Below, in pieces: positions 1-6,426 of a stretch of 11,724 nt of DNA. The stretch comes from Entomomonas sp945283395 (GTDB lineage Bacteria > Pseudomonadota > Gammaproteobacteria > Pseudomonadales > Pseudomonadaceae): contig CAMLLC010000028.1 of assembly GCA_946480835.1 (NCBI GenBank), positions 1-11,724 on the forward strand. The letters are read 5' to 3'. The position numbers and the translations under genes were made by a program. A model generated the notes under the pieces. That model did no database searches. It was not told the DNA's origin and saw only the letters and a list, made by a program, of their open reading frames with translations. Position 1 is the first letter of the stretch. Each line of letters starts with the position of its first letter.

Positions 1-24
1 TTTCTTTGCTCATAAAATCATTAT

Positions 25-53
25 AGAGTGAAATGATGTCTATGAATCACACA
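25..53 (+). repeat. Copy 1 of a 29-bp start-site repeat
   Basis: These 29 bases match the - strand at 11672-11700 at 25 positions, and the last 15 (39-53, TCTATGAATCACACA) are identical. Both copies contain ATG AAT CAC ACA preceded by a similar purine-rich stretch, so they look like the start regions of two related genes. In this copy the ATG at 42 opens only a 19-codon frame ending in TGA at 99-101. The related gene body is therefore absent or unrecognisable. A non-coding dispersed repeat is the alternative. Confidence 0.5.
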
Positions 54-493
54 GCCACTCAATTTTTTAAAAAAAATTTCATTTCCTTGTTTCGCAACTG
101 ACTATTTCTCATAATATTAGCTTGTTAATGAAATAGCTATATATTTTCATCAATTTAGTAAAACCCAATTTCAGCTTTTTAGGTTAGCTAATTTTTTCTT
201 TAAATTCATCATACTCATTAACTAAAATAATTTTATTAAGATAACCTTTAACAGGAACTCAATGCACAGCTTAAAAATTTATTGTCTTTAAATTTGATTT
301 TAATGATATTTTCTCTTATGATTTTATTTTCAATTTATTCAAGAATATTATCAACTAGCAACCGTCTGTTACATTTTGTACAAGAATGTTTTCTGCAATT
401 AAAACTTATATAGCTTTAAAAAACCGCAACAATCCAAGCCTTGTATAATGAAGTTTCAATATGAAATAATAAACTTTCTAACATATTAATAGT
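54..493. other. AT-rich stretch without a convincing gene
   Basis: Very AT-rich DNA with stops in all frames. The only item worth noting is an open + strand frame with ATG at 303 and TAG at 411-413. Its 36 codons are hydrophobic (MIFSLMILFS at the N-terminus), and the frame stays open upstream of that ATG. It has no ribosome binding site and may be a remnant of a membrane protein or chance. No RNA gene or insertion-sequence end is seen. Confidence 0.4.
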
Positions 494-522
494 TTGAACA
501 ATTTTAATAGATCATCTTTAAT
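494..522 (+). promoter_or_regulatory. Candidate promoter for the SUKH gene
   Basis: TTGAAC at 494-499 (four of six to the -35 consensus) is followed after 17 nt by TTTAAT at 517-522 (five of six to the -10 consensus). Transcription would start near 530, giving a leader of about 30 nt before the ATG at 558. In such AT-rich DNA this could be chance. Confidence 0.35.
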
Positions 523-557
523 AACTCTATTCATCAATATGCTGAGGTAACTACTTA

Positions 558-1121
558 ATGAGTTTAATGTTTAAAAAATTTGGACACACCCCTCAATCAT
601 TAGCTCTAGCTAAAGAGAATAAAACATTACTCACTAATCATTTACAAACTGATAAGCAATTATTACAAGCTTATACTCAACCATTACCTACTTTAGAAGA
701 AATTAGGCTTTTTGAAACGAAAAATAATATTAACCTACCTGAAGACTATGTTAATTTTTTATTGACTATCAATGGAGGCTATCCAAATTATTATTATATT
801 CCCACTATCAAACAATCTATTGATCATTTTTACCCATTTAACTGCCCCTTTAAAAGCAGTTCTATGAATGATTTACTCATTTTTAATAAAAAAGATTTTT
901 TCAAAAATGGACATTTCCTTTATCTACCAATTGCCTGCTCCTTAGCTGGAGATGAATACGTCATGAAACTTATTGGAAATGATCGCTTTTCCATATACTT
1001 TTATAATCTTAGTAATATGAGTTTAAGTGATTTTGATGAAACCGCTTTAACATTTGTGGCCAATTCCTTTTCAGTTTTCCTAAATTTATTAGTTGATTAC
1101 GAAGAAATTACTAAACTTTAA
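558..1121 (+). CDS. SUKH (SMI1/KNR4) family immunity-type protein
   Basis: A 187-residue protein of the SUKH superfamily, whose bacterial members mostly neutralise toxins from contact-dependent or type VI delivery systems. The family signature is visible. A helix begins near residue 44 (LPTLEEI), followed by NLPEDYVNFLLTINGG at about 59-74. A strand-rich core follows, with PIACSLAGDEYVMKL (124-138) and a closing helix FSVFLNLL near the C-terminus. There is no signal peptide or membrane segment, so it should be cytoplasmic. A Shine-Dalgarno-like GAGG at 544-547 lies 10 nt before this ATG; a second ATG three codons on is possible. No toxin gene precedes it in the window, so it is an orphan immunity gene or belongs to a locus ending to the left. 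Family assignment is by recalled motif, and the cognate toxin is unknown. Confidence 0.75.
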   Translation: MSLMFKKFGHTPQSLALAKENKTLLTNHLQTDKQLLQAYTQPLPTLEEIRLFETKNNINLPEDYVNFLLTINGGYPNYYYIPTIKQSIDHFYPFNCPFKSSSMNDLLIFNKKDFFKNGHFLYLPIACSLAGDEYVMKLIGNDRFSIYFYNLSNMSLSDFDETALTFVANSFSVFLNLLVDYEEITKL

Positions 1122-1264
1122 AAATATTGAGGCTAATAGACAACCTAATAAAATATAAATATTAAGGTGTTATTAAATATGATTCAACTAATAGCTTAAA
1201 CTTTTACATAACAGAAGTAACAACAAGTATTGCAAAGTTATAAGAATAATATCATAACAATTTA

Positions 1265-1492
1265 TTGAATGATGAATCTGTTAGTATCTCTTTAGTTTAT
1301 TCCTATTCAAAGGTAATTCATTATAATTTATACATCACTAATACTCCTTTTACTATGGCTGATTTACTAAACGATAAGAGGCTATCTATTTACCAAATTA
1401 ATGATACGTCTATGTACAAAAGACTGATCGATGGAGGAATAGTATTTTCAATAAGATGGCGTATGATGATGATCAGTATCTTTAGTAATTAA
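1265..1492 (+). pseudogene. Short unrecognised ORF, probably a gene fragment
   Basis: An open frame of 75 codons that can start only at TTG. The two nearby ATGs (1269, 1272) are in other frames and there is no Shine-Dalgarno. The middle part looks coding (for example YNLYITNTPF, then MADLLNDKRL and YQINDTSMYK). After about residue 60 the reading turns into a Met/Ile-rich run, while another frame gives NKMAYDDDQYL before two stops. That pattern suggests a frameshifted end of a former gene. I do not recognise the family. Its place after an immunity-type gene and before a transposase relic fits a decayed accessory cassette, but that is inference. Confidence 0.3.
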
Positions 1493-1540
1493 ATGATATT
1501 AACCGCACCAAGACCATATCATCTTAACCTAATAGTAACT

Positions 1541-1720
1541 TTGAACGGTTTTCTAACATCTTGCTACAAAACTTTTACCCATTCATCTTTAGGAAAACTT
1601 TATAACAGTCTAGAGGAATTATAAAAAAATCTGGACGAATGGCTAGATTACTAGAATAATAAGCGAACCAATCAAGGAAAAATGTACTGTTGAACAACAT
1701 TTTACATGAAGAAATACAGA
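1541..1720 (+). pseudogene. IS481-family transposase C-terminal relic
   Basis: Reading one frame from 1541 through three stops gives a recognisable transposase tail. It contains SLEEL, stop (TAA, 1622-1624), NLDEWLDY, stop (TAG, 1652-1654), NNKRTNQGKMYC, stop (TGA, 1691-1693). This matches the C-terminal part of the IS481-family DDE integrase core, roughly SLEELQ.DLDEWLEYYNNERTHQGK..CG.TP. The three stops fall where the family has Gln, Tyr and Gly, so each is explained by a point change. No terminal inverted repeats are recognised and the N-terminal two thirds are missing. It is a dead fragment recording an old insertion beside the dikinase-like gene. Confidence 0.7.
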
Positions 1721-1745
1721 TCTAATTATTCTTAACTTCTATACT

Positions 1746-3710
1746 ATGAAAAGACATATCCCCATTTTTATTCTTAACTTTAGCCTAATAATTTATTCCT
1801 CTATTGTAGAGGCACAAACAGCACGCAAACCCTCTTACTATGAAAATAAGGCAAAACAACAGTTAGTATACTCTACGAACCATGCAATATCTAAAAAAAA
1901 TGGACTTACCCAGTCTATAGATAATTACTTTCTACCCACTATTGATAACAACAAAACCTTTCAAGCATTAGCACGTACTTATGAGCTTGGTACATTGTAT
2001 GAAATTCCTCATGTACTTTTTATTATAGATCTTCAAGACCATAATAAAATATATTATTTAAATACACCTATAGTAGAACTTCATGAAAACTTTATACAAA
2101 CTTTCTTAGTTAAGAAAAAACTTACGCGGACACAACTTAACCAGAATTATACCAATCCTAAACGTCGTTTTTTATTAGGCACAGTTAGTTGGCAAAATGC
2201 CATTAAGGGTTTTAGTTATGAATATTGGGAGGGAGATCTACTTTCAAAAATTTTTTTAGATCTTACTGAGCAAATTTTACAAAACACCTTTTATGCTCCT
2301 ATTGTATTTAAAACCAATTCAACTGAACAAGAGCAGCTTGCTAAGGCAGCAAAAATTAAATTTATTACCCAACAACAATTGATAAAAGAACAACCCTTTC
2401 TGGCCTTAAATAAAGGTCAAGCTAAAGGACAAATTTATATTATTGAAACAGATCAGGATTTAACTAATATAAAGCCTACAGACATAGTTGTATTAAGAAA
2501 TACTCCCATTAGCTTACCACCTGTAGCAGCCATAATTAGTGAGCAACCTTCTACTGTCCTATCTCACATCAATTTACTTGCTAAAAGTTTAGGTATTCCT
2601 AATGCGTATATTAAACATGCAGTATCGGAATTAAAATCTTACCAAGGGCAATGGATTGAAATAAAGATCACGGATTCTAATTATACCGTTACCAAAATCA
2701 CAGAACCCGATAAAGTAAAGACTATACCACCTATTAAAGTACCTAAAGTCAATACTACTGATTTGACTCTGTTCACATTAAAACAATTACGCCAAAATAA
2801 TGCTGCTGTCTGTGGAAATAAAGCAGCCAATCTAGGTGAAATAAACAACCTTTTGCCTAGTGCTAATGTGCCAGATGGCTTTTGTATACCCTTTGGTTAT
2901 TATGAGCAATTTATGCAACAACACAGGCTTTGGGCGGATCTTAAACAATTAGAAGAAAACCCCTCTTTTCAGGCAAATCCAAAATTTCGACAGCAAGCAT
3001 TAGCACAATTTCGCCAAAAAATTATTAATATGCCTATTAAAACGAACATTAGACATAAATGGCAGATACAGTGGGATAAGCAACTTGCAAATAAACCTGT
3101 ATTTATACGCAGCTCTTCTAACTCGGAAGATCTTCAAAATTTTAATGGTGCAGGTCTTTATACCAGTGTTCCTAATATCAATAACCATGATGAATTTATT
3201 AATGCGATTAAACAGGTATGGGCTTCACTGTTTAATTATGAAGCCTATGAAACAAGAAGAAATATGAATATTCCTCATCATGCTATAAAAATGAGTGTAT
3301 TGGTACAGCTCACTATAGACGCTGATAAATCAGGAGTACTAATCACTCGCGACCCTTTTGATACAACCCGGCCTTATATTACCTATATTGCAGCAAAACG
3401 TGGACTTGGTATGAAGGTTATGGAAGGCCAAGCTATTGCTGAACAAATTATGTATTCAAGCTGGTCAAAAGCTATACAGGTACTTACCTTATCAGAAGAA
3501 ACAACAGCCTTACGAGGCTCAGAACAAGGTGGCGTGATAGAAACAAAAATTACTTCTTCCCAACCTATTCTTGATAAAAAACTCATTACCGAACTTGCCT
3601 CATTAGGACAAGCAATTAAATATATTTTTCATCATAAAGATCAAGATATAGAATGGGCTGAAAAGCAAGGAAAAATCTATATATTACAAGCACGTACCTA
3701 TATTCATTAA
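1746..3710 (+). CDS. Exported PEP/pyruvate dikinase-like protein (His domain, then ATP-binding domain)
   Basis: A 654-residue protein related to PEP synthase, pyruvate phosphate dikinase and glucan water dikinase. Residues 1-23 form a signal peptide (KRH, hydrophobic 5-21, VEA before Gln24). Residues 24-215 are unassigned; they include GTVSWQNAIKGFSYEYWEGD (145-164). Residues 225-310 look like a swivelling phosphohistidine domain, with likely catalytic His274 in STVLSHINLLAKSLGIPNA. Residues 340-654 look like a PPDK_N ATP-binding domain, with GNKAANLGEI (357-366), FIRSSSNSEDL (453-463), DIEWAEKQGKIYIL (634-647) and QAR (648-650). The swivel-before-ATP order matches water dikinases. No C-terminal PEP/pyruvate TIM barrel is present, so the phosphate acceptor is unknown. 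Export is puzzling because the periplasm lacks ATP. No clear Shine-Dalgarno precedes the ATG; that start gives the signal peptide. It stands alone, with an IS relic upstream. Confidence 0.75.
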   Translation: MKRHIPIFILNFSLIIYSSIVEAQTARKPSYYENKAKQQLVYSTNHAISKKNGLTQSIDNYFLPTIDNNKTFQALARTYELGTLYEIPHVLFIIDLQDHNKIYYLNTPIVELHENFIQTFLVKKKLTRTQLNQNYTNPKRRFLLGTVSWQNAIKGFSYEYWEGDLLSKIFLDLTEQILQNTFYAPIVFKTNSTEQEQLAKAAKIKFITQQQLIKEQPFLALNKGQAKGQIYIIETDQDLTNIKPTDIVVLRNTPISLPPVAAIISEQPSTVLSHINLLAKSLGIPNAYIKHAVSELKSYQGQWIEIKITDSNYTVTKITEPDKVKTIPPIKVPKVNTTDLTLFTLKQLRQNNAAVCGNKAANLGEINNLLPSANVPDGFCIPFGYYEQFMQQHRLWADLKQLEENPSFQANPKFRQQALAQFRQKIINMPIKTNIRHKWQIQWDKQLANKPVFIRSSSNSEDLQNFNGAGLYTSVPNINNHDEFINAIKQVWASLFNYEAYETRRNMNIPHHAIKMSVLVQLTIDADKSGVLITRDPFDTTRPYITYIAAKRGLGMKVMEGQAIAEQIMYSSWSKAIQVLTLSEETTALRGSEQGGVIETKITSSQPILDKKLITELASLGQAIKYIFHHKDQDIEWAEKQGKIYILQARTYIH

Positions 3711-3899
3711 AACGGTTTGATATTAACTCTCTTAAGACATGATAAAACCTATAATTTATTTTATGTTATATCTATAGTAAATGAAAAAATACTGAGTTAA
3801 TAGCTATTTTGGGTGCTAACGTGAAGATAGATAATCTTTCAATAAGCCCTATTAAATATCATATATTCTACTTTTGCTAACTATTTTTTAAGAGCAACC
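3711..3899. other. Intergenic region after the dikinase-like gene
   Basis: AT-rich spacer of about 190 bp. I see no hairpin with a T-run that would serve as a clear terminator for the upstream gene, and no RNA gene. Confidence 0.4.
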
Positions 3900-3995
3900 A
3901 TGAATACATTACATGATGAAAAACAGCTCTTAGAAAAAAATCAAGCCAGATCTAATCGTGACTACTACAGATTAGATCGCAACTATTCCAAATAA
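3900..3995 (+). CDS. Possible 31-residue charged peptide
   Basis: ATG at 3900 opens a 31-codon frame ending in TAA at 3993-3995. The product begins MNTLHDEKQLLEKNQ and ends DYYRLDRNYSK. It is highly charged, with no membrane segment, and the first half could form a short helix. A purine-rich AAGAG lies about 7 nt upstream, a weak ribosome binding site. The frame overlaps the inverted repeat at 3949-3978 and runs toward the convergent rluB, ending 5 bp before it. It may be a genuine small protein, or a chance frame over rluB's termination signal. Confidence 0.25.
   Translation: MNTLHDEKQLLEKNQARSNRDYYRLDRNYSK
3934..3980 (-). terminator. Possible rluB terminator
   Basis: GATCTAATC (3949-3957) and GATTAGATC (3970-3978) are perfect inverted repeats of 9 bp around a 12-nt loop. 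On the - strand, past the rluB stop, the hairpin is followed after 8 nt by seven T (3940-3934). Pairing of the flanking GC dinucleotides across a 2-nt bulge would shorten that gap. The stem is AT-rich and the T-run is displaced, so termination is only plausible. Confidence 0.35.
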
Positions 3996-3999
3996 ACTA

Positions 4000-4935
4000 T
4001 TAATCTTTTTTGTATCTTTTTCTAGTTATGGAGGGTCTATCAGCTAATACAGAAACCTTGGCAGAGCCTTTTTTATTTTTGAACGGTCTAACAGGTTTAA
4101 CCATTTTACGCTGCATTCTATTGATACGCTCTTTTATCTTAGTTGATAATTCAGGTAATACAATGGGTTCAAGTGCTACCTCTGCACCTAAAATATCTAC
4201 TTCCTTTTGATCCATTTCCCGCCAACGCCCCACACGTAGATTAGCCGTTAGAAAAACTGGTCCAAAGCGTACTCTTTTTAATCTACTTACTACTAACCCT
4301 TGCGATTCCCACAAACGGCGTACTTCCCTATTACGTCCCTCCATTACTACACAATGATACCAACGATTTAAACCTTCTCCTTCTGGGGCTATCTGAATAT
4401 CGGAGAAACGTGCTAAGCCATCTTCTAACATAACTCCTTTTTTCAGATTGTCTATCATCTCATCTGTAACTTCGCCTCTAATGCGCACTGCATACTCTCT
4501 ATCCATTTGATAGGAGGGATGCATAAATCTATTGGCTAACTCGCCATCTGTAGTGAATAATAGCAATCCTGAAGTATTAATATCTAATCGTCCAATATTA
4601 ATCCAACGTCCTACTTTTAATCGGGGTAAACGATCAAATACAGTAGGCCTTCCTTCTGGATCACTACGGGTGCAAATTTCACCTTCAGGTTTATTATAAA
4701 TAATAACACGCCGCTGTGGAGCAAGCTCTTTCATAACGACCATACGATCGTCTAGAGCCACAGTTTCATGCCCTTGTAAGCGTTGTCCTAGAGTAGCCAA
4801 TTGGCCATTAACTTTAACTCGTCCAGTAGTAATCCAGTTTTCTATATCACGCCGCGAGCCTATGCCTAAGCGAGCTAAGACTTTTTGAACTCTCTCACCA
4901 ACGTGTTGGTTTTCTATTTGTTTTTTTTGTGTCAT
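4000..4935 (-). CDS. rluB: 23S rRNA pseudouridine synthase RluB (U2605-type)
   Basis: A 311-residue RsuA/RluB-family enzyme that isomerises a uridine in 23S rRNA helix 93 (U2605 in E. coli) to pseudouridine during large-subunit assembly. The N-terminal S4-type RNA-binding domain (about 13-60) includes RVQKVLARLGIGSRR. The catalytic domain carries GRLDINTSGLLLFTTDGEL (115-133) with nucleophile Asp118. RluB hallmarks follow: NKPEGEICTRSDPEGRPTVFD (81-101, bridged) and EGRNREVRRLWE in the C-terminal half. The last 45 residues are Lys/Arg-rich, as in other RluB proteins. Sequence and length are Pseudomonas-like. GGAGG lies 12 nt before the ATG, a long spacing, but no nearer in-frame start keeps the S4 domain. 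It has its own candidate promoter and lies 290 bp beyond the rplT terminator, so it is probably not in the thrS operon. scpA/scpB, its usual Pseudomonas neighbours, are absent here. Confidence 0.93.
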   Translation of the reverse strand: MTQKKQIENQHVGERVQKVLARLGIGSRRDIENWITTGRVKVNGQLATLGQRLQGHETVALDDRMVVMKELAPQRRVIIYNKPEGEICTRSDPEGRPTVFDRLPRLKVGRWINIGRLDINTSGLLLFTTDGELANRFMHPSYQMDREYAVRIRGEVTDEMIDNLKKGVMLEDGLARFSDIQIAPEGEGLNRWYHCVVMEGRNREVRRLWESQGLVVSRLKRVRFGPVFLTANLRVGRWREMDQKEVDILGAEVALEPIVLPELSTKIKERINRMQRKMVKPVRPFKNKKGSAKVSVLADRPSITRKRYKKD

Positions 4936-5073
4936 AAGTATAGTACACCTCCCGGCGTTCTTTTAATTGCTTAATGTTAATTTAAAAATTCTATTTATTT
5001 TATCATTGATGACTCTAGCTTCCTAGCAAAAGGTAGAAAAATAAGGAGCGCTCTAACTGATTGATCTTCTTTT

Positions 5074-5102
5074 AATTTAACTAGATACCTAAAAAGAGTC
5101 AA
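5074..5102 (-). promoter_or_regulatory. Candidate rluB promoter
   Basis: On the - strand TTGACT (5102-5097, five of six to consensus) is followed after exactly 17 nt by TAAATT (5079-5074, four of six). This predicts a leader of roughly 130 nt before the rluB ATG. It lies downstream of the rplT terminator, consistent with separate transcription of rluB. Confidence 0.35.
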
Positions 5103-5164
5103 AACATGGTTACATGACACTATACTAAGCAATAGCCAGCTTATATTCATCATTTAGTAGTTAG

Positions 5165-5202
5165 AAAAAAAATAACGGGGTAAGTTAAACTTACCCCGTT
5201 AT
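5165..5202 (-). terminator. Strong Rho-independent terminator after rplT
   Basis: A perfect 14-bp inverted repeat (ATAACGGGGTAAGT at 5172-5185 against 5189-5202) closes a 3-nt loop. On the - strand the hairpin runs directly into eight T (5172-5165, partly in the stem base). It begins 28 nt after the rplT stop. This is a textbook intrinsic terminator and marks the end of the thrS-infC-rpmI-rplT transcript. On the + strand the sequence after the stem is not T-rich, so it is one-directional. Confidence 0.92.
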
Positions 5203-5229
5203 CTTATATTAATAGTTAAAATTAGACTA

Positions 5230-5586
5230 TTAGGCTAAAGCGGCTTTAGCTTTTTCTACAATAGCGGTAAATGCCGCTTTTTCGTTAACCGCTAAATCAG
5301 CTAATACTTTACGATCTATTTCAATTGCTGCTTTCTTAAGGCCTGCAATAAAACGGCTATAAGAAAGGCCATTAATACGAGCACCCGCATTGATACGAGC
5401 AATCCATAAAGCACGGAATTGACGCTTACGTTGCCGACGATCGCGATAAGCATATTGACCAGCTTTAATTACAGCTTGTTTAGCTACACGGAAAACACGA
5501 GAACGCGCTCCATAATAACCTTTAGCTAATTTTAAAATTTTCTTGTGTCTAGCACGAGCTACCACACCACGTTTTACACGAGCCAT
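5230..5586 (-). CDS. rplT: 50S ribosomal protein bL20
   Basis: A 118-residue bL20, the usual full length. It binds 23S rRNA early in large-subunit assembly and in many bacteria represses translation of its own rpmI-rplT messenger. The basic N-terminus has the family start MARVKRGVVARARHKKILK, then LAKGYYGARSR and a Lys/Arg-rich helix. The globular C-terminal domain includes LWIARINAGAR and LSYSRFIAGLKKA. A strong Shine-Dalgarno (GGAGGAG) precedes the ATG at good spacing. It follows rpmI after 15 bp and is the last gene before the terminator at 5165-5202. The reading frame and basic composition are intact. Confidence 0.98.
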   Translation of the reverse strand: MARVKRGVVARARHKKILKLAKGYYGARSRVFRVAKQAVIKAGQYAYRDRRQRKRQFRALWIARINAGARINGLSYSRFIAGLKKAAIEIDRKVLADLAVNEKAAFTAIVEKAKAALA

Positions 5587-5601
5587 TTATATCTCCTCCA
5601 A

Positions 5602-5802
5602 TTAACGTAAGCGTAAAGAACGTTTTACAGAAGCTACATCAGATGGATGTAACAATGATGCACCACGTAATTGACGTTTACGTTTTGTAGTCATTTTGGT
5701 TAAGATATGGCTTTTAAAAGCGTGTTTAAATTTTACACCACCAGCCGTTACTTTAAAGCGCTTTGCAGCACCACTTTTAGTCTTCATTTTAATCTTTGGC
5801 AT
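5602..5802 (-). CDS. rpmI: 50S ribosomal protein bL35
   Basis: A 66-residue bL35, a small basic large-subunit protein. It begins MPKIKMKTKSGAAKRFK and ends with the typical KRSLRLR-type basic tail. The start at 5802 is preferred over an ATG two codons upstream (5808). GGAG at 5813-5810 lies 7 nt from the chosen ATG but only 1 nt from the upstream one, and the family begins with MPK. The N-terminus has two residues (Ile-Lys) more than the common MPKMKTKSG form. It sits 62 bp after infC and 15 bp before rplT. In E. coli, bL20 represses this pair through a structure formed upstream of rpmI. The spacer here contains a GC-rich patch (AGGCAGGCC) that might pair, but no such structure is demonstrated. 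Confidence 0.97.
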   Translation of the reverse strand: MPKIKMKTKSGAAKRFKVTAGGVKFKHAFKSHILTKMTTKRKRQLRGASLLHPSDVASVKRSLRLR

Positions 5803-5864
5803 GTTCATACTCCAAAAACGTGAGTTAATAACAATAACAGTAAGGCCTGCCTATGCCCTAGATG

Positions 5865-6413
5865 TTATTTCTTTTTGGTTGGTCCCAACACCATAGTTAG
5901 TTGACGACCTTCCATCTTCGCATACTGTTCAACGGAACCACAATCTGCAAGGTCTTCTTCAACCCGCTTCAATAATTCCATGCCCAGTTCCTGATGGGCC
6001 ATTTCACGACCACGGAATCTTAATGATACCTTGGCCTTATCCCCATCTTCTAAGAAACGTCTCAAGCTACGTAATTTAACTTGATAGTCTCCTTCTTCCG
6101 TCCCTGGTCGAAACTTTATTTCTTTTACTTGCACTTGCTTTTGATTTTTCTTAGCAAGTGCTGCTTGTTTTTTCTTTTCGAATAGATGTTTACCATAATC
6201 CATTACTTTGCAAACTGGCGGATTAGCATCAGGTGAGATTTCTACTAAATCCAATTTTGCTTCCTCTGCCGCCTCCAGTGCCTGAGCAATAGGAACAATA
6301 CCTTTCTGCTGGCCATCCGCTCCAATTAATCTCACTTCACGAGCGGTTATATTTTCATTAATAGGCGCTTTGGTTTGATTCTTTTTGTCTTGTTTCATGT
6401 TTTGCTTAATAAT
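5865..6413 (-). CDS. infC: Translation initiation factor IF-3 with probable AUU start
   Basis: IF-3 binds the 30S subunit, prevents premature 50S joining and checks the start codon-initiator tRNA match. The N-domain includes INENITAREVRLIGADG, then LDLVEISPDANPPVCKVMDYGK. A Lys-rich linker (KKKQAALAKKNQKQ) follows, then the C-domain with EIKFRPGTEEGDYQVKLRSL and LRFRGREMAHQELGMELL. The first ATG is at 6398, but the Shine-Dalgarno GAGG (6422-6419) lies 20 nt from it. It is 5 and 8 nt from two in-frame ATT codons at 6413 and 6410, directly after an in-frame TAG. I therefore place the start at ATT, giving about 182 residues; E. coli IF-3 has 180 and starts with AUU, which lets IF-3 repress its own synthesis. 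Which ATT is used is unresolved. The gene starts 13 nt after thrS stops, implying coupled expression. Confidence 0.93.
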   Translation of the reverse strand: MIKQNMKQDKKNQTKAPINENITAREVRLIGADGQQKGIVPIAQALEAAEEAKLDLVEISPDANPPVCKVMDYGKHLFEKKKQAALAKKNQKQVQVKEIKFRPGTEEGDYQVKLRSLRRFLEDGDKAKVSLRFRGREMAHQELGMELLKRVEEDLADCGSVEQYAKMEGRQLTMVLGPTKKK

Positions 6414-6426
6414 CTATACCTCATAA

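Noticed and set aside
3383..3586. Open frames on the - strand within the dikinase-like gene (also 3000-3188) and + frame at 3085-3267
   Set aside because: They overlap a clearly coding frame and show no family motifs or ribosome sites; shadows of the main gene.
4010..4210. Open frames opposite rluB, the rpmI-infC region (5696-5896) and thrS (6782-6964, 7350-7541, 7969-8196)
   Set aside because: All overlap well-recognised housekeeping genes and carry no independent coding evidence.
5803..5864. bL20-binding pseudoknot controlling rpmI-rplT
   Set aside because: A small GC-rich patch is present, but I could not define a specific pairing comparable to the E. coli regulator, so no feature is claimed.
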